Assembly (NCBI RefSeq): GCF_000317475.1
Contig: NC_019729.1
Location: forward strand, 5,656,501 to 5,720,500
Reading direction: 5' to 3'
Length of the DNA: 64,000 nt
Source: Oscillatoria nigro-viridis PCC 7112
GTDB taxonomy: Bacteria; Cyanobacteriota; Cyanobacteriia; Cyanobacteriales; Microcoleaceae
Shown: one piece after another, positions 38,397-47,698 of the stretch
How the letters are laid out: every line of letters starts with the position of its first letter
Position numbering within the stretch: the stretch's first letter is position 1
Translations under genes and position numbers: made by a program
The notes under the pieces: model-generated
Database searches by the model: none
What the model was told of the DNA's origin: nothing
Seen by the model: the letters and a program-made list of their open reading frames with translations, nothing else

Positions 38397-39362
38397 TTAG
38401 CCGCCCCAAACTTTCTTCAAAACCTCTTGAGGAGAGATGTCTGCCATTTTGCCAGTAGGAGATTTAATGCCCAAAAATCGATCGCTTTTTGGCAACAATT
38501 TCGCCGGTTCAGTCGGGCCAAACAAAGCTATTGTATAAGTTTGAACCGCCACAGCTAAGTGCATCGGCGCACTGTCAGTACATATCATCAAATTAGCAGC
38601 AGCAATAGTGGCCGCCAACTTGCCGACATCATCCGGCGAGATAACTTTTACATTCGGACATAACTCGACTAACTTTGTTACGAAGTCTGCATCTTCGGGG
38701 CCTTTCACAACAACAACGGGCAAATTCGGCTGCCGCTGCTGACAGTCTTCGATGATTTGTTTCCAGTTGTCTGTAGGGTAAATTTTGTCAATACCTTTAG
38801 ACACAGCTAATTGACTGGAACCGCCGTGAATTAGAATGTAGCCGCTTTCTTTTACGCCCAACCGCTGCTGTTCGGCTTCCGCCCACTGAATGTCCTGTTT
38901 TGGTACATTAATTGCCAGTGGCGGACAAGGATTTTTAATGTTAAATCCTTGCAGCAAATCGTGGTACATTGAAGCGGCGTACTGTTCAGTTTTCAGCGGT
39001 ACAGCAGCAGTGAGAAATCGAGCGCCGTTGGTTCCCGAATAGCCTACTCTCTGCGGAATGCCGGTCAGCCACAGCAGCAGCCCTACAGTCCACCGCTGGC
39101 CGAGGGAAATCACTGCTTCGTATTCGCGATCGCGAATTACGCCTAGTAAATTGCCCCAATCTGCCATAGCGTTGCGGTCTTTGAAATTGTACGTCAAGAC
39201 TTCTTTGACGGATTTGCAGACTCGGTAAGCGCCCTTTGCCCTCGGTTCCACCATGACATCAATTTGCGCCTCTGGATAAGACTGCTTGAGGTCATCGAGG
39301 GTGGGGAAAAATAAAATTTGGTCGCCAATGCCGCCAGGGACAAGTGCTAGTATTCGCATCAT
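38397..39362 (-). CDS. Glycosyltransferase family 9 (heptosyltransferase-like)
   Basis: 321-residue GT-B fold enzyme of the ADP-heptose:LPS heptosyltransferase family. Start MMRILALVPGGIGDQILFFP has the GGIGD loop. The acceptor/donor regions include LTGIPQRVGYSGTNG and YILIHGGSSQ, and the C-terminal donor site has ICTDSAPMHLAVAVQTYTIALFGPTEP, the family's D(S/T)xxxHxA...G block. Probably adds a sugar to lipopolysaccharide or a surface glycan. A heptose bisphosphatase-like gene lies at 54.2 kb. Confidence 0.9.
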   Translation of the reverse strand: MMRILALVPGGIGDQILFFPTLDDLKQSYPEAQIDVMVEPRAKGAYRVCKSVKEVLTYNFKDRNAMADWGNLLGVIRDREYEAVISLGQRWTVGLLLWLTGIPQRVGYSGTNGARFLTAAVPLKTEQYAASMYHDLLQGFNIKNPCPPLAINVPKQDIQWAEAEQQRLGVKESGYILIHGGSSQLAVSKGIDKIYPTDNWKQIIEDCQQRQPNLPVVVVKGPEDADFVTKLVELCPNVKVISPDDVGKLAATIAAANLMICTDSAPMHLAVAVQTYTIALFGPTEPAKLLPKSDRFLGIKSPTGKMADISPQEVLKKVWGG

Positions 39363-39531
39363 AAACGATCGGGCTATTATTGATCGAGGTAGCTCTCAGA
39401 GATCGGCTCTCAACTATCAGCTTATAGTATTTCTAGACCTTAAAAGCTACTGGCTGACAGCTAAACAACTGACTCAAAAGTACAGGACGCTCTTATTATA
39501 TATATCTAGTTGGGTTAAAAACGGTTAGTAA

Positions 39532-40224
39532 ATGCACTTATTAATTCCTGCAGCGGGTTCGGGGCGACGGATGGGGAGTCAGCGGAACAAACTGCTGCTG
39601 ACTTTGCTCTCTAAACCATTGCTGAGTTGGACTTTGGCTGCGGCTGAAGCTTCGCAGCACATTAGCTGGATTGGCATCATGGGCCAGCCAGACGATTTTC
39701 CTGATTTTAAAGCAATTCTGAGCGATTTATCTTTGGTTAAGCCTGTGGAACTGATTCAAGGAGGCGCCACCAGGCAAGAGTCAGTTTACAACGGTTTGCA
39801 GGCTTTGCCGCCCAATGCCGATCGAGTGTTGATTCACGACGGCGCGAGGTGTTTGGCAACTGCTGAATTGTTCGATCGATCGGCAGAGGCCCTCTTGACC
39901 TGTCCGGGCTTGATTGTCGCCGTCCCGGTCAAGGATACGATTAAGGTCGTAGATGAGCGTCGGATCGTGCGAGACACCCCTGAAAGAAGCAATTTGTGGG
40001 CAGCCCAGACTCCCCAAGGATTTGAAGTGAAATTGTTAAAGCAGTGTCACGAAGAAGGGCGACAGAAAGGTTGGGAAGTTACCGACGATGCGGCTTTGTT
40101 TGAAAAATGCGGTTTACCAGTGCAAATTGTGGAGGGAGAAGAGACGAATTTGAAAGTCACAACACCCGTTGATTTAGCACTAGCGGAATTTATTTTGCGG
40201 CAGAGAACAGAGCAGAGTAAATAG
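39532..40224 (+). CDS. ispD: 2-C-methyl-D-erythritol 4-phosphate cytidylyltransferase
   Basis: Third step of the MEP isoprenoid pathway: CTP + MEP to CDP-ME, feeding chlorophyll phytol, carotenoids and quinones. Nucleotidyltransferase fold with LIPAAGSGRRMG (4-15, CTP phosphate loop), QGGATRQESVYNGLQAL, VLIHDGARCLATAEL, TPQGFEVKLL and VTDDAALFEKCGLPVQIVEG. Length 230 normal. Divergent from the GT9 gene; ispF is not adjacent. Confidence 0.96.
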   Translation: MHLLIPAAGSGRRMGSQRNKLLLTLLSKPLLSWTLAAAEASQHISWIGIMGQPDDFPDFKAILSDLSLVKPVELIQGGATRQESVYNGLQALPPNADRVLIHDGARCLATAELFDRSAEALLTCPGLIVAVPVKDTIKVVDERRIVRDTPERSNLWAAQTPQGFEVKLLKQCHEEGRQKGWEVTDDAALFEKCGLPVQIVEGEETNLKVTTPVDLALAEFILRQRTEQSK

Positions 40225-40239
40225 AATTTGTTGAGTATT

Positions 40240-40400
40240 TTTAATAACGGGCTCTTCGGCCTGTTCCACAATCATAATTTGTTAGTTGTGGCACAGGCAT
40301 CTTGCCTGTTCAATAATAATTTATTTGTGGCACAGGCATCTTGCCCGTTCAATAAAAATTTGTTAGTTGTGGAACAGGCATCTTGCCTGTTCCTTATGTT
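40240..40400. repeat. Tandem CACAGGCATCTTGCCTGTTC repeats
   Basis: Three copies of a ~45-bp unit ((A/T)GTTGTGG(C/A)ACAGGCATCTTGCC plus (T/C)GTTCAATAAxAATTT) between about 40281 and 40400, with a degenerate fourth at 40240. The core AACAGGCATCTTGCCTGTT is itself a palindrome, so each copy can form a hairpin. Confidence 0.8.
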
Positions 40401-40432
40401 ATCTTAGAAATATCATATCTGGAAGTAAACAT

Positions 40433-41083
40433 ATGATTTCTGTTGCACCGATCGCACCTCCGTTACTCATAGGCGAAAAGCGAGTATTGTTGAGAAATAT
40501 TACTTGGCAGGGTTATCAACAACTGCTACAGATTTTAGGCGATAACCGAGCGGCTACATTGATATTCGATCGAGGGACTTTAGAAATTACCATGCCTTTA
40601 GAAGAACACGAATTTTCAGCACGCTTAATCGAAAAACTGATTTGGATTTTGGTGGTAGAACTAGGTTTGAAGATTAAAACGATGGGTTCGACAACCCTGG
40701 ATCGATCGGACTTAAATCGCGGCGCAGAACCAGATAATGCCTATTATATCCAAAATCAGCCCCTCGTCGCCGGTCGTACAGTAGATTTAGCCACAGATCC
40801 GCCACCCGATTTAGTCGTAGAAGTAGATATCACCCATACCGATATTGATAAGCCAGCTCTCTATGCCAGTATGGGAGTACCCGAGTTTTGGCGGTACAAT
40901 GGTAGAGAATGGCGAATTTATAAGCTAGAGAACGATGAGTATTTGGAAGTATCGGTCAGCCCCACTTTTCCGATCGTTCCCAAGGAAAAGCTCTACGAAT
41001 TCTTGGCAGCAGCGCAGCTAGATGAAGTAGAAGCGGAGGTTAATTTCCGCAACTGGGTGAGAGATATGGCGAAATCTAACTAG
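40433..41083 (+). CDS. Uma2 family (DUF820) restriction-endonuclease-fold protein
   Basis: 216 residues of the Uma2/DUF820 family, very common in cyanobacteria, with a PD-(D/E)xK nuclease-like fold. Motifs: LEITMPLEEHEFSARLIEKL (conserved E and H), DPPPDLVVEVDITHTDIDK (the catalytic-like D...ExD), YASMGVPEFWRYNGREWRIYKL. The true activity of the family is unproven. Start ATG 40433 is at the end of the hairpin repeats; an upstream in-frame Met runs into repeat DNA. Confidence 0.92.
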   Translation: MISVAPIAPPLLIGEKRVLLRNITWQGYQQLLQILGDNRAATLIFDRGTLEITMPLEEHEFSARLIEKLIWILVVELGLKIKTMGSTTLDRSDLNRGAEPDNAYYIQNQPLVAGRTVDLATDPPPDLVVEVDITHTDIDKPALYASMGVPEFWRYNGREWRIYKLENDEYLEVSVSPTFPIVPKEKLYEFLAAAQLDEVEAEVNFRNWVRDMAKSN

Positions 41084-41158
41084 GGAATTGGGCATTAGCG
41101 GCCGCCAAATTACGAGCTTCATCATACCGTATTTTCAAGAGAGAAGTTTCCTGTTTCG

Positions 41159-41896
41159 TTAGTAAGGGCTTGCTGTTGGTCTGACGATAATTTCGCTAAC
41201 ATCAACATCGTCAGGTTGTTCGATCGCAAATAGAATCGATCGCGCGATCGCAGCAGCAGGAATAGCTATTTTGCGAAATTCTTGCATTCCCGATCTTGCA
41301 GTTTCATCAGTGATGCTCTCGGCTAACTCAGACTCCGTTACTCCAGGAGAAATCACCGTCACCCGAATGTCGCCCCCAACTTCTTGTCTCAAGCCTTCTG
41401 AGATGGCTCTAACGGCGAATTTAGTAGCACAGTAAACAGCAGCAGTAGGAGAAACCGCGTGTCCGCCGATCGAGGAAAGATTAATAATCTGACCAGATTT
41501 TTGTGCTTTCATGACCGGAAGTGCCGCCGCGATGCCGTACAAAACACCTTTGATATTGACATCAATCATGCGATCCCATTCTTCAACTTTCAGTTGTTCG
41601 AGTGCGGATAGGGGCATGATGCCAGCATTGTTAATCAGGACATCTACGCGATCGAACTTACTTTGGGCAAATTGAACGAGATCCTCGATTTGACTGCGTT
41701 GCGTCACATCTAGAGCCTGGTATTCGACTGTTCCACCCTCGGTGCCAATGTCCTTGGCGATCGCTTCTAGGCGATCGGTGCGACGTGCGCCTAAAACCAC
41801 TCGCGCGCCGTTTTTAGCAAGCAATTTAGCAGTGGCTTCACCAATTCCGCTACTCGCTCCAGTGATGATAATGACCTTTCCATTTAAGTTTGACAT
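41159..41896 (-). CDS. SDR family oxidoreductase
   Basis: Classical short-chain dehydrogenase of 245 residues. NADP-binding GASSGIGEA at about 13-21 with Arg-rich second strand (GARRTDRLEAI), NNAGIMPLSAL, catalytic Ser in INLSSIGG and YxxxK as YCATKFAVRAIS. Closely similar to the YdfG/serine dehydrogenase-like group. Nine bases separate it from the next gene upstream, so they form an operon with the CMD protein, under a divergent AraC regulator. Confidence 0.93.
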   Translation of the reverse strand: MSNLNGKVIIITGASSGIGEATAKLLAKNGARVVLGARRTDRLEAIAKDIGTEGGTVEYQALDVTQRSQIEDLVQFAQSKFDRVDVLINNAGIMPLSALEQLKVEEWDRMIDVNIKGVLYGIAAALPVMKAQKSGQIINLSSIGGHAVSPTAAVYCATKFAVRAISEGLRQEVGGDIRVTVISPGVTESELAESITDETARSGMQEFRKIAIPAAAIARSILFAIEQPDDVDVSEIIVRPTASPY

Positions 41897-41905
41897 TGAT
41901 ATCTC

Positions 41906-42397
41906 CTATTTTTGTGATGTTACTGGGAATTTGATGTTATTTTCCTGAAACAACTCTTTGAGAGTTCCTGCCGCAATCAAGGCGCGGGGGAAACCGGAAG
42001 TCACTGTGGTGATATAAATAACTTCCATCAGCTCTTCCGGGGTAGCACCGTAATTCAAGGCATATTGAGCGTGAACTTTGAATTGCGGCATTGTGCCTTG
42101 TGCCGCAAACCCTGCAAGTGATATAAGCTGGCGGGTTTTATTATCTAGCACCTCACGAGCCCAGATATCGCCTAGGGAATATTTGAGCGTCATGTCGGCA
42201 AGTTCTGGGAAATCTTTTTGAAGCTGAACAAAATGCGGCGGCAAACCTTTTCCACCTGACAAACTATTCAGAACTTTTTCGCCCCGATCTTGGCGTGTCA
42301 TTGTTTCAGAAGGTTGTAGAACTGTTTCTGGCGATCGGGTAGGTGAAACCATAAATATTAATCCCGCTACGGTGAAAGTTAAAAATTGCTTGTTCAT
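41906..42397 (-). CDS. Carboxymuconolactone decarboxylase family protein, exported
   Basis: 163 residues with an N-terminal hydrophobic signal (FLTFTVAGLIFMVSPTRS). The CMD/AhpD-like core has DLLDNKTRQLISLAGF-type and QYALNYGATPEELMEVIYITTVTSGFPRAL segments. The CxxC or catalytic Cys of AhpD is absent, as in gamma-carboxymuconolactone decarboxylase-like proteins. Neighbour of two SDR sequences and an AraC regulator, a combination common in redox or aldehyde-response loci. Confidence 0.85.
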   Translation of the reverse strand: MNKQFLTFTVAGLIFMVSPTRSPETVLQPSETMTRQDRGEKVLNSLSGGKGLPPHFVQLQKDFPELADMTLKYSLGDIWAREVLDNKTRQLISLAGFAAQGTMPQFKVHAQYALNYGATPEELMEVIYITTVTSGFPRALIAAGTLKELFQENNIKFPVTSQK

Positions 42398-42434
42398 GAT
42401 TTTGCCTCGCTGATAGATTTGCTAACATTTTCCT

Positions 42435-42653
42435 TCAAGCGAGGCTGATTTTAATTAAAGAAACATATTGCAGTGCAACAGCTTTAGCCCCGATCGCTTC
42501 GATCGCACATACAACACTTTTGGCTTCTTCATCGCTGTTGCGATCGGTCACGATCGCATCGACCCCTTTCTTGGCCAGACTCAACGCGGTATTTTTGCCA
42601 AGCCCTCTGCTCGCCCCTGTTACCAATGCGATTTTTGTCTTCTCTTCGGTCAT
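42435..42653 (-). pseudogene. SDR oxidoreductase N-terminal fragment
   Basis: 72 residues: MTEEKTKIALVTGASRGLGK and on through AIEAIGAKAVALQ is the first third of a classical SDR (NADP loop GASRGLG). After ALQ the sequence changes to YVSLIKISLA and stops. The catalytic Ser-Tyr-Lys part is missing, so this is a remnant left by deletion upstream of the CMD/SDR operon. Confidence 0.85.
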
Positions 42654-42826
42654 TGCCTTATCCTTTTACTGTTTTATTCGCCTGCCTTCATAGTATGAGT
42701 AAGAGCAAGAATCCTAAATACACAGACCTCGCACTTTATTGCCTAATCCTCCAAACCCAGATTTCCCGAACCGATAAAGATGCTCTATAATGCAAAAGAG
42801 AATGGTTAAATCAATCAAAAACTAGC
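42654..42826. promoter_or_regulatory. Divergent promoter region, AraC regulator/SDR operon
   Basis: 173-bp gap between the start of the SDR fragment and the start of araC-like gene. It must carry both promoters. AraC regulators commonly control the divergent genes, so operators are expected here, but no clear repeat is visible. Confidence 0.4.
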
Positions 42827-43762
42827 ATGGCGATTGAAAAGGTCAACCAAGCAATCAACCAAAATGCGATCGGCGATCGGTGTCAAGAACTGGCGACATT
42901 GCTAACTCGGCACACCGACGGCAAAGGGAACGGCTTTCATAAAACAGAGATAGATAAGCTGGAATTTACGCGAGAATCTTCTGTTCCCGCCGCAATGCAC
43001 GGTGTCTATCAACCTGTTCTCGGCATCGTCATTCAGGGCAAAAAAGAAGCCTTGCTGGGTGAGGAAACCTATCGTTATGGCCAGGCTCAATATCTTGTCA
43101 TTTCGGTTGATTTGCCGATTAGCGGATTTGTTGTAGAGGCTACCCCAGACAAGCCGTATTTAGGATTCAAGCTGAATCTAGATCCGCGCCAACTCTGCGA
43201 CATTATTACTGCCCAAACCAAGCCAAGTGCAAATAAGACAGAAAACTCTGTTAGAGGATTGTTCGTCAGCAATGCCGATGCACCGTTGCTCGATTGTGCT
43301 CTCAGATTGACAAGACTTTTGGATACACCGCAGGATATCCCTATCCTGGCACCGATGATTATCCGCGAAATCTATTACCGCCTTTTAATAGGCGAACAAG
43401 GCGAAGCAGTCCGCCAGATTGCGACATCTGGCAGCAATATGCAGCGCATCGCTTCGGCGATAAAACTCATCAAAACTGATTTTACAAAGCCGATGCGGGT
43501 TGAGTATCTCGCAGGACAAGCCAATATGTCTCCTTCATCTTTCCATCACCATTTCAAGGAAGTGACATCGATGAGTCCACTTCAATATCAAAAGCAATTA
43601 AGACTATTAGAAGCACGTCGCCTGATGCTTGCCGAAAACTTCGATGCGGCAAATGCTGCCTATCAGGTGGGTTATGAAAGCCCCTCACAGTTCAGCCGCG
43701 AATATTCTCGTATGTTTGGTGCACCGCCGATCCGGGATATTGAGCGTTTGCGTACTGCTTGA
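42827..43762 (+). CDS. AraC family transcriptional regulator
   Basis: 311 residues. N-terminal AraC_N-type cupin (about 30-200: QPVLGIVIQGKKEALLGEETYRYGQAQYLVISVDLPISG in pieces) and a C-terminal double helix-turn-helix: MRVEYLAGQANMSPSSFHHHFKEVTSMSPLQY in pieces and AAYQVGYESPSQFSREYSRMFGAPP. Divergent from the SDR/CMD cluster, which it probably controls. The inducer is unknown; related regulators respond to aldehydes or alcohols. Confidence 0.93.
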   Translation: MAIEKVNQAINQNAIGDRCQELATLLTRHTDGKGNGFHKTEIDKLEFTRESSVPAAMHGVYQPVLGIVIQGKKEALLGEETYRYGQAQYLVISVDLPISGFVVEATPDKPYLGFKLNLDPRQLCDIITAQTKPSANKTENSVRGLFVSNADAPLLDCALRLTRLLDTPQDIPILAPMIIREIYYRLLIGEQGEAVRQIATSGSNMQRIASAIKLIKTDFTKPMRVEYLAGQANMSPSSFHHHFKEVTSMSPLQYQKQLRLLEARRLMLAENFDAANAAYQVGYESPSQFSREYSRMFGAPPIRDIERLRTA

Positions 43763-43812
43763 GCGTAACTGTTTCGACTATATTGGTTTTGTTCGATTAA
43801 TACAAGTGGAGG

Positions 43813-44145
43813 ATGAAACGAATGCAATATAGCGGTAAATGGCGGATCGCAGAGATGGAACTGTGGGATAGTGATTACTTAGACATGGAAGTTGAAGCCT
43901 ATATCGAGATTGAACCCACAGGTTCGGGAGAATTTCAATTCGGTTTAGTATCAGGTCAAATTGACGGCGAAGTGGTAAAAGATCGAGATGATGAGCGATT
44001 CGAGTTTACATGGGATGGCAATGACGAATGTGAGCCTGCATCTGGTAGCGGTTGGCTGAGATTAAAGGGTAAAAATTCACTAGACGGTCGAATCAAATTC
44101 CACCAAGGCGACAGTTCTAGTCTTGTTGCCAAACGCATGAAATAG
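43813..44145 (+). CDS. Conserved small hypothetical protein
   Basis: 110 residues (Met at residue 4, 43822, is an alternative start), acidic, beta-strand rich: MQYSGKWRIAEMELWDSDYL, FEFTWDGNDECEPASGSGWL, GRIKFHQGDSSSLVAKRMK. The pattern of a small barrel with W and D/E residues is seen in many bacteria as a solitary gene. No function known. Follows the AraC gene by 50 bp and may be co-transcribed. Confidence 0.75.
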   Translation: MKRMQYSGKWRIAEMELWDSDYLDMEVEAYIEIEPTGSGEFQFGLVSGQIDGEVVKDRDDERFEFTWDGNDECEPASGSGWLRLKGKNSLDGRIKFHQGDSSSLVAKRMK

Positions 44146-44311
44146 GCAATCAGCGATCGTACTATTGCTGATGCGAATTTTTTTAAACAGCAGATGAAAG
44201 CAGATAAACGCACATACAATCCCATCCGCGTTCATCTGTGTTCATCTGCTGATATCTGCGGTAACAAAATCCCAATCTAACCAATAACCAATAACAACTG
44301 ACTTAAGTTTA

Positions 44312-45244
44312 TCATGAAGGATTAATCGGAAAATCGCCCTCACTATCAACCTCTGCGGCACTTTTAACTAAATCCAAAAACGCAAACACGGCCGGAATCA
44401 ACAACCCATCCCTCAAAACAGCCACCCCAATTACCCTTTCAAAATCCGCAGGCAAACTGCAAACTTTCACCGAAGTAGGTATCGGTTCCGCCGCCAAACG
44501 GGGAAGAATTGCTGTACCCAAACCTTGCATCACCATACTGACAATCGTTGAATCTTCGCTGAGTTCGTAAGCGATATTTAAGGGAAACCCCGAAGTTGTC
44601 AAATATTTTCGCAGCGGTACAGAACAAGAATTTTCGACCGGCTGCAAAATCAACGGATAAGCCGCTAATTCTTTCCAGGTAATCTTAGCACTTGACAATT
44701 TTGCAGTTGGCGGCAGCAATACAACATATTTATCCCGCAAAATTTCCCTTGTTTCAAATTCATGGGAGATGGGAAGAGAGACAAAACCGATGTCTGCTTT
44801 GCCCGATCGCAAAGCCTCTTCCACAGCTTGGGTATAATAAACTTCGGTAATGCTAACCGTAATTTTGGGAAAGCAACTGCGAAATTTAGCAATAATACCC
44901 GGTAGGATATGAGTTGCGACACTCCGAAAAGTAACTATCCGTACCTGGCCTCCCTGCAAACCTTTTTCTAAATCCGCTTCTTTTACCATCATTTCTAAGG
45001 CGCAGGCTATTTGACGCCCGTGACTCACTACCCTTTGCCCCACTGGCGTCAGTTGAGCACCGTGTCGCCCCCGGTGGAACAATTGCACTCCCAATTCTGT
45101 TTCTAAAGAGGCGATGGCGTGGCTGATGGCGGATTGGGACAGTTCCAATTGCAAAGCCGCCTCGCTAAAGTTTTCACAGTCTGCTACAGCTATCAAAGCT
45201 TGAATCTGAGAGAGTTTCATCCGCCGCGTATTGATTTCCTTCAT
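44312..45244 (-). CDS. LysR family transcriptional regulator
   Basis: 310 residues from MKEINTRRMKLSQIQ. N-terminal winged helix-turn-helix (about 9-67: FSEAALQLELSQSAISHAIASLE) and a periplasmic-binding-like effector domain (about 95-295: VRIVTFRSVATHILPGII, GKADIGFVSLPIS). Effector unknown. No divergent gene is near enough to name a target; the small gene on the opposite strand starts 260 bp away. Of the CynR/CysB-like general class. Confidence 0.92.
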   Translation of the reverse strand: MKEINTRRMKLSQIQALIAVADCENFSEAALQLELSQSAISHAIASLETELGVQLFHRGRHGAQLTPVGQRVVSHGRQIACALEMMVKEADLEKGLQGGQVRIVTFRSVATHILPGIIAKFRSCFPKITVSITEVYYTQAVEEALRSGKADIGFVSLPISHEFETREILRDKYVVLLPPTAKLSSAKITWKELAAYPLILQPVENSCSVPLRKYLTTSGFPLNIAYELSEDSTIVSMVMQGLGTAILPRLAAEPIPTSVKVCSLPADFERVIGVAVLRDGLLIPAVFAFLDLVKSAAEVDSEGDFPINPS

Positions 45245-45505
45245 AGCGTTTGTGCCAGTAGTACCCAAATTGTCACAAGGGTTTCGATATATCGATTTTA
45301 TTCATACAACCTATGCAAGCAATGCTTTGATTGTCAATTGCCCCAGAGTTAAGGTTAATTTATCAGGTAACAGATCAACTTTTACAGGACTTGCACGACA
45401 ACGATATTCTGCTGTAATTGCGATGCAATTATTGCAGTTCAAAGCTATTTTTTGTAATTTTATTGGTGCAATTTTTGTAGGAGTTATCACTTTAAGGTGT
45501 TGGCT

Positions 45506-45799
45506 ATGTCTACTTACAAAAGTCGGATAAACCCCCGAATAACGATGTTTTTTTGGATAGCCGATCGAGCTAAACCATCCGAAAAACAGCAAGGGCAATC
45601 TCTCTTTTCAGCTATAAATAAAATTTGGCATTTTTTGCTCTACCTCATTTCTGGTGAGGACGAACTGAGAATTTGGCAGACGTGCGATCGCTATGGTAAC
45701 ACTTGGTGGCACGGTTGCGATCGGGCGACCGGTCGTTCTACCTGCGTGGCGACGGAGGATGAAATGCGCGCTTGGATCGATCGGCGTTATTGCCAATAG
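45506..45799 (+). CDS. Conserved small cyanobacterial hypothetical protein
   Basis: 97 residues from MSTYKSRINPRI. The second half, DELRIWQTCDRYGNTWWHGC and DRATGRSTCVATEDEMRAWI, is Trp- and Arg-rich and resembles a small conserved cyanobacterial family of unknown role seen as solitary genes (recalled, not checked). No signal peptide. The start at 45506 is chosen over 45497 only by context. Confidence 0.65.
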   Translation: MSTYKSRINPRITMFFWIADRAKPSEKQQGQSLFSAINKIWHFLLYLISGEDELRIWQTCDRYGNTWWHGCDRATGRSTCVATEDEMRAWIDRRYCQ

Positions 45800-45897
45800 T
45801 AGTGTGTGGGTTGCGTGGAAATGAAGTGAAATACAGTCCTCGATTAGCAATTACCAATTAGCAGTTACCAATGAGCAATTACCAAGTAGGAGATGCT

Positions 45898-46185
45898 ATG
45901 CTTCAAATATCTTCCGAATGTGCAGCGCCCGTTAGCGGAGCCCTCGAAGAGGATCGCATTATTCTGATGGAAAACGAGGTATACAGATTGCCTCAAACTC
46001 ATCGAGAAATTCAAGTTTTGTCAGGAACTGCTTGGATCACGCTAGACCAACAGGACATTATCTTGCAAAGCTCTGAAAAAGCATCGCTTCCACCCAGCAA
46101 AAACTTTGCTCTCATATCCGCTCTCAACAATATGCCGCTGATTATGGCCGTCTGGCAAGACAAAAACCCAGTCATGCGATTTTAG
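45898..46185 (+). CDS. DUF2917-like small cupin-type protein
   Basis: 95 residues from the ATG at 45898, which has a good AGTAGGAG ribosome site 4-5 bases before it. RLPQTHREIQVLSGTAWITL followed by DQQDIILQSSEKASLPPSKN fits the DUF2917 pattern (a single-strand repeat of the type vLsGtaWiT.dgeDi.L..G). Function unknown. Confidence 0.7.
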   Translation: MLQISSECAAPVSGALEEDRIILMENEVYRLPQTHREIQVLSGTAWITLDQQDIILQSSEKASLPPSKNFALISALNNMPLIMAVWQDKNPVMRF

Positions 46186-46376
46186 ATTTTAGATTTTAGA
46201 TTTTGGATTGAAGAATTGGGAACGACTGATTATGTATGGGTTTGAAGCACGGGTCTACAGTTGCCTTCTTTTTTGAAACTGGTATCGGAACCTAGGGATT
46301 GAGAAAAAATTCGGCAGGAACAACCCAAAAAGCTCTATCTTAATAGTGATCACTTAGCTATTGGAGGACTCGATCG
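46186..46376. repeat. TTTAGAT heptamers and TPR-gene upstream region
   Basis: Three to four TTTAGAT copies start immediately after the preceding stop (46182-46207). The sequence GACTGA.TATATAxGGGTTT.GAG.ACGGG.CTACAGTTGC at about 46226-46264 is also found before hli (about 2868-2900), so the spacer is partly a dispersed repeat. Confidence 0.65.
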
Positions 46377-47465
46377 GTGCACTGCCGCTCTTATCACTTC
46401 AGCTATCTCGCAGCTATAAGTATTGTCTTATCGCCCGCACTCAGCCTGCTGGCAATTTCAGACGCTCGGGCTTATGGCCCAATTATAAACGCGAGGCGCG
46501 CCCAAGCGATCGATTCCCTACGGGATAGCTTCGCTTCAGGCGCTCAGGCAACTGACCCCAAAACGCAAGCAGACGAACTCTTTGAAACAGGAGTAAAACA
46601 GCACCGCGAGGGTTTGTTTCGAGAAGCAATCGAGACTTTTGAGCAAGTTTTGGCAATCCGCAAGCAACTCGGCGACAAAGCCGGAATCGGAGAAACCCTC
46701 AACAATATGGGGGAAGCTTATGGCGAAATGGGTTTGAGGCCCAAAGCTTTGGAAGTTCTGCAGCAAGCTTTAGTCATTCACCGAGAAATCAGCGGAGGGC
46801 GTCGTATCGCGCGCACTCTCAATCTCATCGGTTTCATTAACCGGATTGGGGACAATTTTTCCGAAGCGATGAAACTGCACCAAGAAGCTTTGGAACTTGC
46901 CAAAACTACTGACGACAAAATTGAAATCGGAGAATCCCTCCACAACATCGCGGCCGTGTACGCAGAACAGGCAGATTACGCCAAGGCGATCGAATTTTAC
47001 CAGCAAGCGCGGACGATTCGCACGGCCGCCGGCGATCGGCGCGATTTAGGCCGTACCCTCAATAACATGGGCGGCGTCTACTACAACATCGGCGACTTTA
47101 ATAGAGCGATGGAATTTTACCACCAAGCTTTAGCAATTCGCCGGGAAATCGGAGACCGGGCTGGTGTCGGCCGCCTCCTCAACAACATGGCACTTACCTC
47201 TCGCAAACTCGGCAAAGATACTCAAGCGCTGATCTATTTTCAGCAAGCAATACCGATGTTAGAAGCAATCGGCGACAAGACAAGTATCGGACGCTTGCTC
47301 AACAATATGGGCGCAATTCATGAAAGTCTCGGTCAATATGCTCAAGCTCTCGAATCCTACGAGGGAGCTTTAAAAATTGCTCGTGAGGGCGGTGACCAAG
47401 CCGGAGAAAATACAGCGATGGAGGGTATTAAGCGATTGTCTTCCGGTCAGCTTGTACCGCAATAA
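46377..47465 (+). CDS. Secreted tetratricopeptide-repeat protein
   Basis: 362 residues from a GTG start. Signal peptide about 1-32 (AAISIVLSPALSLLAISDARA). Then about seven kinesin-light-chain-type TPR repeats at 40-residue period from about 60 to 350, each with GETLNNMGEAYGEMG-like and ALEVLQQALVIHRE-like helices. TPRs bind proteins. The repeats are highly alike (NNMGxxY...G), so recombination between them is possible. No catalytic domain. Role unknown; likely periplasmic or surface scaffold. Confidence 0.9.
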   Translation: MHCRSYHFSYLAAISIVLSPALSLLAISDARAYGPIINARRAQAIDSLRDSFASGAQATDPKTQADELFETGVKQHREGLFREAIETFEQVLAIRKQLGDKAGIGETLNNMGEAYGEMGLRPKALEVLQQALVIHREISGGRRIARTLNLIGFINRIGDNFSEAMKLHQEALELAKTTDDKIEIGESLHNIAAVYAEQADYAKAIEFYQQARTIRTAAGDRRDLGRTLNNMGGVYYNIGDFNRAMEFYHQALAIRREIGDRAGVGRLLNNMALTSRKLGKDTQALIYFQQAIPMLEAIGDKTSIGRLLNNMGAIHESLGQYAQALESYEGALKIAREGGDQAGENTAMEGIKRLSSGQLVPQ

Positions 47466-47698
47466 TGACAGTTAAGCGGTTCCGCATCGGGCGTGAAGAT
47501 TGGAAGCGATCGACTTTGGCGGCGATTGGGCATTCATCTGCAAGTGGTTGTATAATTGGTTGCCAAAAATACATAGCTCAAAAAGAGGAAAAAAGCTTCA
47601 GGTGCACTATAATTTGATTAATATCGCGCTCGAAAGATAGCAAGAGTTTCTGTAGTAATTCGTCTGCAATCTCGGCTGCAAAACAATTAATCTAAGCT

